This document shows positions 1 through 8,458 of a stretch of DNA of 64,000 nucleotides, piece by piece; position 1 is the first letter of the stretch; each line of letters opens with the position of its first letter. The stretch comes from CAKRJP01 sp963597615. GTDB lineage: Bacteria; Bacillota; Clostridia; Lachnospirales; Lachnospiraceae. Location of the stretch: assembly GCA_963597615.1 (NCBI GenBank), contig CAVBQS010000012.1, positions 1 to 64,000 of the forward strand, in the 5' to 3' direction. The notes beneath the pieces were generated by a model, which saw only the letters and a program-made list of their open reading frames with translations, did not search any database and had not been told where the DNA came from. A program made the translations under genes and the position numbers.

Positions 1-3000
1 AAATTTTGAAGGTAAGTGCTCCTGCAAGTTCTTCTTCTGTTACATTACCCTTGATTGTCTTGGTGATCACTAGATTTCCAGTGGATGTTTCTTCCTTATC
101 ATTCTCAATAATAAAGGTTTGTCCTCCTGAAAGAACTGCATACTGGGTATCTTTCTTAATGCTGCTTATTAAATTATTATATGTTGCTTTAGCTTCTTCA
201 CTGGTCACATCTCTGATTACAAAATAATGTTTTGCGTTATCTTTAATCACATAACCTTGTGGAGCTTCTGTCTCTTGATAATAATAAAGAGCATTTAAGG
301 TCAATTCATCAAATTTTACTGAACCAGAGGCGGTTGTCTTTTTTGTTCCTTCACCGTCAGCTTCCAAGGTACTAGGATTTACTTTTTGAACTACAAATTT
401 AGCTCCTGTCAATCCATTTCCATTGGCATCTACTTTTTGAATATTAATAGAATTGGTCTTGCCGACGATTGTTGCATCGTCTTTCATCTTAAGCACTTTG
501 GTGCTAATTCCTGATGCTGTTTCGGTCTGTCCCTTTAATTTAGCATTGTTGGACACACTATAGGTCTGTCCATCTTCTTTTCCTGCTGTATTAAGAGCCG
601 CCCTATAAGTTACTGTCAATGCTCTTTGATTTGGCAAGGTCAGTGTCAGTACGTTCCCACCAGTCTCCGATGTTCCAAAGGATGTTTTGTAATCCACATC
701 ATTTCCAGTGTCCATATCCGTAACACTGATGCTATTGGTATCTAGAACTAGATTATTATCTAACTCATCGGTTAATGTTAATGTATCTTTTCCTGAATTC
801 AAATCAGCCGCAAAATAATTGACATCAATGGTGTATTCTACAACATTTTTATTAGTAACCTGAACTCCCTTTTTGTCCAATACCTTATTTGCTATTTCAA
901 CAGTGGCTTTGTCCGTTTTTCCACAAACATCTACTTTATTGGTGTAGCTCAACTTATCTCCAGACTGCCCAGACGTACTAGTAACTTTTGTCTGGTAGGA
1001 TATTTCTATGCGAATCTGCGCATCTTTTGATAAATCTATATTACCTAGCACTACCTTCAGTTTGTTTGTAGTGTTATTATAGGTAACCTCTGTTGGATTG
1101 CTCCAGTCTGCTGTTGCTGTTTTGTCCCAATAATCTGACAGTACTTTACACTGTAATGAATTTTCTACATACTCCATACCTGCAGGAATGGTATCTACAA
1201 TTGTCTTCGCATCCTCGGTAAGATAAGCTCTCTGCCAAGTATAGTCGGTACCATTTACCACTACCTTCCAGTTTGCTACTTTTCCCGATAAACTTCCGGT
1301 TTTATCAAGAGGAAAATTGTAATTTTTAAAGCTTACTTGCGCATTATCTTCTTCTGTATAATCTTTATCTGATATACTATATTTGGAGCTTACTTTATTC
1401 TTAGCATCTCCACTTTGAGTTGAATCCGTATAATCTGTCTTATATGTAATGGTAACAGTTCCAGTAATTTCCTTCTTAAAAGTCACATTCATCGTTCCCG
1501 CTGTATTATCAACAATTACCGTATAATCTGTTCCTTTTGTTAATGTACTTGCACTTCCATTTATTGTCTCAGTAACACTTACTTCATCTAAATATTTTCC
1601 CTTCCAGTTACTATTATCCTGAAGGCTATCTGTGACTACCAAATCCTTAACTATTTTTCCATCTGGATTTACTGTCACAGTCCATGTAGCCTGTCTTTTA
1701 TCCTGATCAGCCACACCGCTTTTAGAGACAATGTTCAGAGATGGTGCTACACTGGTGATTTTCACATCAGTTGTCGCACTATCACCGTCATCATTTTTAA
1801 TTTTATTAGTAAAGGTTTCTGTGCCTGTAAACTCCTTCGTTACCTTGGTCTGATATACGATTTTGTATCCACCCTGGTTTGTAGTCTGATCTTTTCCAAA
1901 TGTGTACACGAAACTAGTTGAATTTTCTGCCATAGTTCCTTCATCAATTTTAGTTCCGCCAACATTCCACTGGTTGCCAGATGGATCATAATACACTTCA
2001 TAAGTACCTGTGTATTGCTGACCTTCTCCTAATGTATCCGTAAATTTTTTATTAGCTACACTTCCATAACTTCCCGGAATATAAATAGCTGTCCATGTGA
2101 TCACATAATCACCATTTGCATTCTGTGTATAGCTTCCTGATTTTGACAGCTGCTTATCTACAGGTACAACTGTTGTCTCAGTGCTATTTTGACCGCCTGT
2201 CCAAGTCCACTGAGCACTATTCTTATTTCCCTCAGAACCGGCTGTTGTAGAATCCAATGCTGCCTTATAAGTTATAGTATGTCTACCTTTTGTCAGACTG
2301 CCAATATTTAAAGTAGCTGTAGAACCACTGATTGTGGCGTCTGTAGCCACACCATCTAACTTAAACTGTTGATCATCTGCAAAGCTCAAATTGCTTCCCT
2401 GGGTATCTGTTAGTTGAAAATTCGTAACATCACGGCCTGAAACATTTAGGTTGATTGTAAAATCTATGATTCCGTCGCTATTTAATACATAACTTTTATT
2501 TCCTGTTACCTTACCAGCTTCAAAATTAATGGTAATAGGAAATGTCGTTCCATTACCTTCAAAGTCTATGGTTGCGCTGTCCTGGTTATCAGTAAGACTT
2601 CCATCAAGGGTTCCAGTAAAGGTAAAGGTACCTGATATTTCATTTGGATGAGCTGTTAAGAAGCCGTCCGTATATGTAAAGGTAACTACATTATTCTTAA
2701 TCTCATAGGTACCGGCACCTGCTGTATAAGTTCCTCCGTCAATATATCCACTTTTGTCCACAACCTGCAATCCACTAGGAATTGTATAGGTGGAAGTATG
2801 TTTTCCATCTGTTGATGGTTTATTGTTCTCTGGGAAAGAATAGTTAAGACTAAATTCTATGGTAGCTCCTCTAGGATAGGTCTTAGTCGCATCATAAGCC
2901 TCTCCATTTACCTTGGCCACCACCACGCTAGTAACCGCTCCCTTTAGATCAATTGGATCTGAGGATGACTGTAAATTCAAGTCACCTTCCCCATTCAAAG

Positions 3001-3358
3001 AGGTTAAAGAAGGGATCTGACTCTGTTCTTGGTCTTCCAAGAGATCTCCTGTATTTTCTTCCTGATCTGTAGATCCCATCTCATCCTGATTAAATATATC
3101 GTTCTCATTGGATACATCTTCCTGATTGGATTGATTAGATTGGTCAGTTCCTTCCTCATTTTCAGGAGTTGTATTCTGTGAATCTACATACCCCCCCTCA
3201 AAATCAGAGGACTCTGTACTTTGATTTACGCTTCCTGTTTCTTCTGCCAAGGTGCTTATAGTGCCCTGTTGAAGCACCATAAGACAAACAAGCAAAAGTG
3301 CAAGTAAGCGTTTACATTTTTCCTGTATTCTCATTACTTTCACATTCCTCACTTTCAT
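1..3358 (-). CDS. Large secreted surface adhesin with SpaA/Cna-B-type domain (C-terminus beyond the left edge)
   Basis: An open frame runs from an ATG at 3358 to the left edge of the window without a stop that I found; the reading frame is the same where I checked it at both ends, giving 1119 residues so far. The N-terminus has basic residues followed by a hydrophobic stretch (LLALLLVCLMVL) and an Ala-Glu junction, a signal peptide. An acidic Ser/Asn/Gln/Glu-rich linker follows to about residue 120. The rest is a string of beta-sandwich modules rich in Thr, Asn and Val of the kind seen in collagen/fibrinogen-binding adhesins, with recurring 'YQTKVT...TNK' module ends. Around residues 960-1060 is a SpaA-type prealbumin-like domain (INIQKVDANGNGLTGAKF, later YYYQETEAPQGYV), and another begins at the edge. 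The expected LPXTG sorting signal would lie outside. An alternative start is the ATG at 3334. Function inferred: attachment to host or other surface protein. Confidence 0.85.
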   Translation of the reverse strand, partial: MKVRNVKVMRIQEKCKRLLALLLVCLMVLQQGTISTLAEETGSVNQSTESSDFEGGYVDSQNTTPENEEGTDQSNQSNQEDVSNENDIFNQDEMGSTDQEENTGDLLEDQEQSQIPSLTSLNGEGDLNLQSSSDPIDLKGAVTSVVVAKVNGEAYDATKTYPRGATIEFSLNYSFPENNKPSTDGKHTSTYTIPSGLQVVDKSGYIDGGTYTAGAGTYEIKNNVVTFTYTDGFLTAHPNEISGTFTFTGTLDGSLTDNQDSATIDFEGNGTTFPITINFEAGKVTGNKSYVLNSDGIIDFTINLNVSGRDVTNFQLTDTQGSNLSFADDQQFKLDGVATDATISGSTATLNIGSLTKGRHTITYKAALDSTTAGSEGNKNSAQWTWTGGQNSTETTVVPVDKQLSKSGSYTQNANGDYVITWTAIYIPGSYGSVANKKFTDTLGEGQQYTGTYEVYYDPSGNQWNVGGTKIDEGTMAENSTSFVYTFGKDQTTNQGGYKIVYQTKVTKEFTGTETFTNKIKNDDGDSATTDVKITSVAPSLNIVSKSGVADQDKRQATWTVTVNPDGKIVKDLVVTDSLQDNSNWKGKYLDEVSVTETINGSASTLTKGTDYTVIVDNTAGTMNVTFKKEITGTVTITYKTDYTDSTQSGDAKNKVSSKYSISDKDYTEEDNAQVSFKNYNFPLDKTGSLSGKVANWKVVVNGTDYTWQRAYLTEDAKTIVDTIPAGMEYVENSLQCKVLSDYWDKTATADWSNPTEVTYNNTTNKLKVVLGNIDLSKDAQIRIEISYQTKVTSTSGQSGDKLSYTNKVDVCGKTDKATVEIANKVLDKKGVQVTNKNVVEYTIDVNYFAADLNSGKDTLTLTDELDNNLVLDTNSISVTDMDTGNDVDYKTSFGTSETGGNVLTLTLPNQRALTVTYRAALNTAGKEDGQTYSVSNNAKLKGQTETASGISTKVLKMKDDATIVGKTNSINIQKVDANGNGLTGAKFVVQKVNPSTLEADGEGTKKTTASGSVKFDELTLNALYYYQETEAPQGYVIKDNAKHYFVIRDVTSEEAKATYNNLISSIKKDTQYAVLSGGQTFIIENDKEETSTGNLVITKTIKGNVTEEELAGALTFKI

Positions 3359-3381
3359 TAAGTTACCTTTTCCACAGAATA

Positions 3382-3410
3382 AATATAGTCATCTTGGAAG
3401 CCTATGTCAA
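3382..3410 (-). promoter_or_regulatory. Sigma-A type promoter of the adhesin gene
   Basis: On the minus strand TTGACA (3410-3405) and TATATT (3387-3382) are separated by 17 bp. Transcription would begin near 3375, leaving a leader of about 17 nt before the ATG at 3358, with AAAGG inside it. This is close to a consensus vegetative promoter, so the adhesin looks constitutively expressed unless repressed. Confidence 0.75.
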
Positions 3411-3494
3411 TATTTTAAGGTTAAATAAATAATTTTAGAATGCAGTCTTTTGCGCTTATGCTCATTTTCTTTAATTAATCTTCGTTATTCATTT

Positions 3495-4060
3495 TTAAGA
3501 GGGCCTCATAATATCTTTTTCTCTTAAGGGCTTTGTGAGATGTTCATTCATACGTTCTTCTAAGTCTACATCTAAGGGAATGCGAAAGATAATCTTTGTA
3601 CCTTCTCCCAAGACGGAGTGTAATTCTAAGTCCCATCCCAAAAGATTAATTAATTCTTTGGAAATAGAAAGCCCTAGTCCGGTACCCGCATATTTTGTTC
3701 TTCCTGCAGACTGCTCCTCCTGGGTAAAGAGCTCAAAGGCATGTTTTTGGAATTCTTCACTCATGCCAATCCCGGTATCTTCACATACAAATTCATACCA
3801 GGCAGTTTTACCGTCAAAGGATAATTCTCTTCCCGATACTGACACCCTTCCTCCTACTCGGTTATACTTAATAGCATTATTGGTGAAATTCATAAAATAC
3901 GTTTTAAATATACAGAACTTCCAAGGAGGGCATCATGCTCAATATGATCCGTATTTTGATGGATAAATTCCACGTCACATTCTCTTTCCTGGGTCTCTAC
4001 TATAACATGAACTTCATCCAATATATTTTTCAAACTAAAGGGGTCATGTTTTAACTTCAC
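3495..4060 (-). pseudogene. Decayed hybrid histidine kinase (HATPase core, frameshifted, internal receiver deletion)
   Basis: The remnant begins at a GTG (4060) preceded by AAGGAG and codes 56 residues resembling the segment just after the phospho-acceptor helices of a hybrid kinase (KLKHDPFSLKNILDEV). It stops at a TGA (3892-3890). The next frame, starting one base away at 3893, continues the ATPase domain without loss: N-box (FTNNAIKYN), G1 (DTGIGM) and G2 (GTGLGLSI). The break is in an ATTTTA run, so a single-base deletion explains it. After the ATPase end (IPLDVD) the protein jumps to DLEERMNEHLTKPL, which looks like the last part of a receiver domain, so most of the receiver has been deleted too. 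The dimerisation/His box is missing. A functional kinase is unlikely; a sequencing error could explain the frameshift but not the missing domains. Confidence 0.75.
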
Positions 4061-4140
4061 CAAAGTCTTTCTCCTTATTTCCTATAACTTTGGTACAAGT
4101 ATATTCTTTTTTCAGATTTTTTGCAATTTTTCATTAAACT

Positions 4141-4190
4141 TAAAAGAAGCCTTGCAAATGGTGTCTCCACCATTTGCAAGGCTTCTTTTA
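4141..4190 (-). terminator. Rho-independent terminator after tsf
   Basis: A 23-bp perfect inverted repeat (4141-4163 and 4168-4190) with a 4-nt loop TCTC lies 28 bp past the tsf stop. The stem ends in AAAAGAAG / CTTCTTTT, so it can work in both directions, although the plus strand has no gene to end here. Confidence 0.85.
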
Positions 4191-4217
4191 AATTTAGAAA
4201 TCTAACACAATATAAAA

Positions 4218-5150
4218 TTACGCATTCATCTGAGCTGCAACTTCTGCTGCGAAGTCTTCGTTCTTCTTCTCAAGTCCTTCACCAGTCTCGAAACGGATGA
4301 AGTTCTTAACTGTAACGTTTGCTCCGTTCTCCTTAGCTACCTTCTCTACATACTTAGCTACAGAAAAGTCACTATCCTGAACGTATACCTGATCTAACAA
4401 GCAGATTTCTTTCAACTCTTTGTTAAGACGTCCTGTGATCATCTTCTCGATGATGTTGTCCGGCTTTGGTTTAGCTGACTGAGCATTCTCGTTCTTAGCC
4501 TGTGCAAGAAGAATTTCTTTCTCATGCTCTAAGTACTCCTGGTCAACGTCTTCACGAGAAACGTACTTTGGAGACATAGCAGCAACCTGCATTGCTACAT
4601 TCTTAAGGCAAGTTCTGATTTCATCATTAACAACATCAGTATCAGCCTCTACAAGAACACCAATACGTCCGCCACCGTGGATATAAGATACTACACATCC
4701 CTCTGTAGAAATCTTCTCGAATCTACGAATGCTAAGTTTCTCTCCGATGATAGAAATCTTCTCATTTAAAGCATCCTGTACAGTCTTGCTGCCATCTTCT
4801 ACCCAAGCTTCTGCCATAAATGCATCCATATCCTTAGCTTCTGTTGCGATTGCCTGAGCTACTACATTCTTAACAAATGCCTGGAACTCTGCATTCTTAG
4901 CAACAAAGTCTGTCTCAGAGTTAACTTCTACTACAGCAGCTGTCTTGTCATCGCGAACCTCTGCCATAACGATACCCTCTGCAGCAATACGGCCTGCCTT
5001 CTTAACAGCCTTAGCTTCTCCGTTCTTTCTAAGGAACTCAACAGCTGCATCCATATCTCCGTCTGTCTCAGTCAGAGCCTTCTTGCAGTCCATCATACCT
5101 GCTCCGGTCATCTCTCTTAACTCTTTTACCATCTTAGCTGTAACTGCCAT
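4218..5150 (-). CDS. tsf: Translation elongation factor Ts
   Basis: EF-Ts is the cytoplasmic guanine-nucleotide exchange factor that recycles EF-Tu from GDP to GTP. The protein of 310 residues starts with the UBA-like domain (residues 1-55, including AGMMDCKKAL) and carries the conserved TDFVAKN motif at 80-86 that contacts EF-Tu. The length matches the family. I place the start at 5150, because GGAGG is 9 bases upstream of that ATG and only 3 bases from an in-frame ATG at 5156. It lies directly downstream of rpsB, the usual rpsB-tsf operon, and is followed by a strong terminator. Confidence 0.97.
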   Translation of the reverse strand: MAVTAKMVKELREMTGAGMMDCKKALTETDGDMDAAVEFLRKNGEAKAVKKAGRIAAEGIVMAEVRDDKTAAVVEVNSETDFVAKNAEFQAFVKNVVAQAIATEAKDMDAFMAEAWVEDGSKTVQDALNEKISIIGEKLSIRRFEKISTEGCVVSYIHGGGRIGVLVEADTDVVNDEIRTCLKNVAMQVAAMSPKYVSREDVDQEYLEHEKEILLAQAKNENAQSAKPKPDNIIEKMITGRLNKELKEICLLDQVYVQDSDFSVAKYVEKVAKENGANVTVKNFIRFETGEGLEKKNEDFAAEVAAQMNA

Positions 5151-5178
5151 CTTCATTATCCTCCATGTAAATGAAATC

Positions 5179-5916
5179 TTACTCTTCTACGTACTCCTCA
5201 GCCTCAGCTGCCTCTTCGTAGTCAACGCTTGTTGCACCCTGGTTAGCTTCTACAACTGCATCAGCCATCTTAGATACAATAAGTTTAACTGCACGAATTG
5301 CATCATCGTTACCTGGAATTACATAATCCAACTCTTCTGGATCGCAGTTTGTATCAGCGATTCCGATAAGTGGAATACCAAGTGTGTGAGCTTCCTGCAC
5401 ACAGATTCTCTCCTTCTTAGGATCTACTACGAAGATTGCTGAAGGAAGTTCCTTCATATCCTTGATTCCACCAAGGTTCTTCTCAAGCTTCTCCCATTCT
5501 TTCTTAAGTTTGATAACTTCTTTCTTAGGAAGTACATCAAATGTACCATCCTCAGACATTCTCTCGATATCCTTAAGACGAGCGATTCTGCTCTTGATTG
5601 TCTTGAAGTTTGTAAGCATTCCTCCAAGCCATCTCTCATTTACATAATACATTCCGCAACGCTCAGCCTCTGTCTTAATTGCATCCTGAGCCTGCTTCTT
5701 AGTTCCTACAAAAAGAACTGTACCGCCCTCTGCTGCAATATCAGATACTGCCTTGTATGCATCGTCTACCATACCAACAGACTTCTGAAGATCGATGATA
5801 TAAATACCATTTCTCTCTGTGTAGATATATGGAGCCATCTTAGGGTTCCATCTTCTAGTCTGATGTCCAAAGTGAACACCTGCTTCTAAAAGTTGCTTCA
5901 TTGAAATAACGCTCAT
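5179..5916 (-). CDS. rpsB: 30S ribosomal protein S2
   Basis: S2 binds the 30S subunit late in assembly and helps recruit S1/mRNA. The 245-residue protein starts MSVISMKQLLEAGVHFGHQ and carries the S2 signatures GVHFGHQTRRWNPKM and GIADTNCDPEELDYVIPGNDD. The start at 5916 is preferred to an in-frame ATG at 5931, because the GGAGG (8 bases upstream) lies inside the longer version. The acidic tail (AAEAEEYVEE) is usual in Clostridia. It is the first gene of the rpsB-tsf operon, 28 bp upstream of tsf. The leader (5917-6040) is about 120 nt with some pairing potential, but I did not recognise a known ribosomal-protein leader in it. Confidence 0.97.
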   Translation of the reverse strand: MSVISMKQLLEAGVHFGHQTRRWNPKMAPYIYTERNGIYIIDLQKSVGMVDDAYKAVSDIAAEGGTVLFVGTKKQAQDAIKTEAERCGMYYVNERWLGGMLTNFKTIKSRIARLKDIERMSEDGTFDVLPKKEVIKLKKEWEKLEKNLGGIKDMKELPSAIFVVDPKKERICVQEAHTLGIPLIGIADTNCDPEELDYVIPGNDDAIRAVKLIVSKMADAVVEANQGATSVDYEEAAEAEEYVEE

Positions 5917-6040
5917 GTTTCTTTCCTCCATTTGGTTTTGTACTTCCGCATCTGCATGTAAGCCCTCAAAACCAGAAATTAATCTGGCACCCTTTTAGGC
6001 AGACAAATGCGTGTTTAATCGTCAACTTCATTAGAATAGC

Positions 6041-6070
6041 ATAAAAGCCTTGCATCTGCAAGGCTTTTAT
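6041..6070 (-). terminator. Terminator between the NlpC/P60 gene and rpsB
   Basis: A 14-bp perfect stem, ATAAAAGCCTTGCA (6041-6054) pairing with 6057-6070, lies 32 bp after the stop of the NlpC/P60 gene. It is flanked by T-rich sequence on both strands. The core AGCCTTGCA is also in the stem of the terminator after tsf. Confidence 0.8.
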
Positions 6071-6102
6071 TTTTTACTTGTTATTTAATTTTGATGTAAT
6101 AC

Positions 6103-7251
6103 TTAATAACGAACATAAATCATTCCGTCCTGCACCGCTCCTACAATAACACCGATGCCGTAGTCTGCTGCATGAATCATCTGACCTCCACCAATATAGA
6201 TACCACAGTGGTTGGCATTTACACATACATCTCCTGGCTGTGGGTCTGATACCTGGGTCCATGTAAGGAAGGTATAAGTTGTTCCTAGTCTTGCATACTG
6301 TCCTGTCAAACAGTAACTTACAAATCCGGAACAGTCGAATGCTCCTGGGCTACATGCGCCCCATACATACTCTGCATTACCAACCCAAGAATATGCACGT
6401 CCTACAATGGTTCCATCGTCTGCCGCCGGTGTAACGGTACTTGAACTACTGGTGTCTGTACTTGTATCTGCTGTAGTGTCTGTACTTGCACTTGTATCTG
6501 TAGATGCAGTTGTTGTCGTTGTCGTAGTTGTCGAACTAGATGCCGCTGCCGTCTGGCTTGCTGCCTCCTTGGCTGCTGCTTCTTTGGCTGCCTTTGCCTG
6601 GGCCTCTTCTTTGGCTTTCTTTTCAGCCTCTGCTTTCTTCTGAGCTTCCAAAGCCGCCTTAGCTGCTTCCTGAATCATGCTGTCAATATTGGTAATCTCA
6701 GCACTCTTATTGCTGATAGTTGTATTCAGCTCTTCACTCTGGGACTCATACTCAGCTTCCAAATCCTGAATATTCTGCATATCCTCATCAATGGTAGCCT
6801 TCAGATCCTTTACCTGCTGAACCGTCTCCTTGTATTCTTCCAACATGTTACGGTCATAGGTATGAACCTTTTCTACATACTCAGTCTGAGCCAAAACATC
6901 AGCAATATCTCCGGAATCAACGATGCGCTCTAAAGCTGAGTTATCACCCTCCTCGTACATATACTTGATACGAAGCTTCATGTCTTCATACTGTTGTTGT
7001 TCTTTTTCTTCAGCGACCTTTAAATCCGCCTCAGCCTGGGTCTTCTCTTGACCTTTCTCAATCAATTGAGTTTCCAGATCATTCATCTTGGTCATCAACT
7101 CATTTAACTGGGTCTGCAAGGCATCCACTTCGCTCTGCTTGGAGGCTTTGCTTTTCTTCAAATCATCTACGTTGGTGGCCATGACCGGCGTTGCAATGGT
7201 TCCGCAAGCCAAAACCGCAGCCATCAAAATGGTGACTAATCTTTTTTTCAT
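6103..7251 (-). CDS. Secreted CwlO-like peptidoglycan hydrolase with NlpC/P60 domain
   Basis: A 382-residue secreted protein with three parts. Residues 1-25 are a signal peptide (MKKRLVTILMAAVLACGTIA, then PVMA). Residues 30-230 are long Glu/Lys/Gln-rich helices predicted to form a coiled coil of the CwlO/FtsX-activated type. Residues 235-275 are a Ser/Thr/Asp linker with runs of Thr. The C-terminus from about 285 is an NlpC/P60 (C40) domain with catalytic Cys307 in FDCSGF and His348 in NHCGIYIG. The family cleaves the D-gamma-Glu to diamino acid bond in stem peptides. The shortness of the last segment (ends IYVRY) is normal for this subgroup. The start has AAGGAG 7 bases upstream. A monocistronic unit with its own promoter and terminator. 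Likely role: cell-wall remodelling in growth or daughter-cell separation. Confidence 0.93.
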   Translation of the reverse strand: MKKRLVTILMAAVLACGTIATPVMATNVDDLKKSKASKQSEVDALQTQLNELMTKMNDLETQLIEKGQEKTQAEADLKVAEEKEQQQYEDMKLRIKYMYEEGDNSALERIVDSGDIADVLAQTEYVEKVHTYDRNMLEEYKETVQQVKDLKATIDEDMQNIQDLEAEYESQSEELNTTISNKSAEITNIDSMIQEAAKAALEAQKKAEAEKKAKEEAQAKAAKEAAAKEAASQTAAASSSTTTTTTTTASTDTSASTDTTADTSTDTSSSSTVTPAADDGTIVGRAYSWVGNAEYVWGACSPGAFDCSGFVSYCLTGQYARLGTTYTFLTWTQVSDPQPGDVCVNANHCGIYIGGGQMIHAADYGIGVIVGAVQDGMIYVRY

Positions 7252-7341
7252 TAAATACTCCTTAGTTGTTAATATTTTATACTCTTCATCCCTAGAACTG
7301 CTTCATCAGATTTTTATCCTCAAAAGCCAACATCTGCGTCG

Positions 7342-7370
7342 ATTATATATCAGTTTGCTATGAAAATCAA
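7342..7370 (-). promoter_or_regulatory. Promoter of the NlpC/P60 gene
   Basis: Minus strand TTGATT (7370-7365), 17-bp spacer, TATAAT (7347-7342). The resulting leader is about 85 nt. The -10 is perfect, so the gene is probably well expressed. Confidence 0.75.
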
Positions 7371-7411
7371 GGGGATTTAACATTTCTGTAACATTTAAAC
7401 CAAAAGTTCAA

Positions 7412-8341
7412 CTAATTTTTCTTCCCATTTACCACATAAATTCCTACGCAAACAAGAACCAGAGCAATCAAACTTCCTATATTAAAAGCCTGCTTAAACT
7501 CTCCCAGTACCAAGGCTGATAATACCACGCTACAAAGAGGATTTATAAATCCAAAAATCGCCACCTTGGACACATCATTGTAGGTTAAAAGTATAGACCA
7601 TAAAGTATAGGCCACCGCAGATACCATAGCCAGATACAAGATTAATATGCCTCCCGGCAAATTCATATTGGTCAGCTTTCCTCCCATAAGCTTACCAATC
7701 AGAAACAAAACAATTCCTCCCATAGTAAACTGGGTTCCACTTAAGATTACCGGAGATACTTTCTTAGAAAAAATATTAATCAAGACAGAAGATACCCCGT
7801 AGGATATTTGAGCGATCAAGACAAATCCATCTCCTGTCAGGTTAAACCCGGTATCTAGAGACCCTCCCATCAGATTAATAATTACTACTCCTGCAAATCC
7901 CAGAAGGCAACCTATAAATTTCCTAGATGTGAATTTTTCATTACGAAATACCAGACACGCCAAAAGAATGGCAACAAAATTACCTGTTCCGGTAATAATT
8001 CCCCCTTTTACGCCTGTGGTATTTGCTACTCCTATATAAAAGAAGAAATACTGTACCACAGTCTGAGCCAAGCCCACTGGTACTGCATATTTTAAAATCT
8101 TTTGATCTGGAAGCATAGGCTTTTTTTCTTTTATAGAGGCGAAAATCAAGACCATAATGCCTGCTAGGGTAAACCTGATTCCTGCAAATACAATCTGGCT
8201 TGCCACATCACTTCCTTCCACCTGAAGAAGACTGTACCCTGTCTTAATTGCCGGAATGGCACTGCCCCATAAGCCGCAGCAGATTGCCGCCAACACTGCA
8301 ACAATCCAGGTTTTTGTTAAGATTTTTTTCTTTTCTTTCAT
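7412..8341 (-). CDS. EamA/DMT-family transporter (ten-TM exporter)
   Basis: A 309-residue hydrophobic protein with two repeated EamA halves of five membrane spans each, typical of the drug/metabolite transporter superfamily. The first half begins at the WIVAVLAAICCGLWGSAIPA segment, and the second at about residue 170 with GFVLIAQISYGVSSVLINIF. Both carry the small-residue rich helix packing seen in the family. Substrates cannot be read from sequence; characterised relatives export amino acids, metabolites or purine-like compounds. The start at 8341 has AGGTGG 7 bases upstream; an upstream in-frame GTG at 8353 overlaps that site and is less likely. It lies downstream of gltBD but is separated from it by a terminator. 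Confidence 0.88.
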   Translation of the reverse strand: MKEKKKILTKTWIVAVLAAICCGLWGSAIPAIKTGYSLLQVEGSDVASQIVFAGIRFTLAGIMVLIFASIKEKKPMLPDQKILKYAVPVGLAQTVVQYFFFYIGVANTTGVKGGIITGTGNFVAILLACLVFRNEKFTSRKFIGCLLGFAGVVIINLMGGSLDTGFNLTGDGFVLIAQISYGVSSVLINIFSKKVSPVILSGTQFTMGGIVLFLIGKLMGGKLTNMNLPGGILILYLAMVSAVAYTLWSILLTYNDVSKVAIFGFINPLCSVVLSALVLGEFKQAFNIGSLIALVLVCVGIYVVNGKKN

Positions 8342-8395
8342 AATCTTTCCCACCTATTTATATCACAAAGCATTTGCAAATCTTTAGAGTCAAAA

Positions 8396-8430
8396 GAAAC
8401 CCCGTGCACCTATCATACACGAGGTTCCCT
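8396..8430 (-). terminator. Terminator after gltD
   Basis: On the minus strand GGGAACCTCGTG and CACGGGGTTTC form a stem with one mismatch around an 11-nt loop, followed by TTTTG. It lies about 30 bp past the gltD stop and separates the glutamate synthase operon from the EamA gene. Confidence 0.65.
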
Positions 8431-8458
8431 TCATATTAAAGAATAAAATTATTTTTTA

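Noticed and set aside
4945..5442. Plus-strand open frame across tsf-rpsB
   Set aside because: Antisense shadow of two certain genes with no ribosome site.
6440..6560. Simple repeats in the NlpC/P60 gene, as a DNA repeat or CRISPR-like feature
   Set aside because: They are Thr/Ser/Asp codons of a disordered linker in an intact frame.
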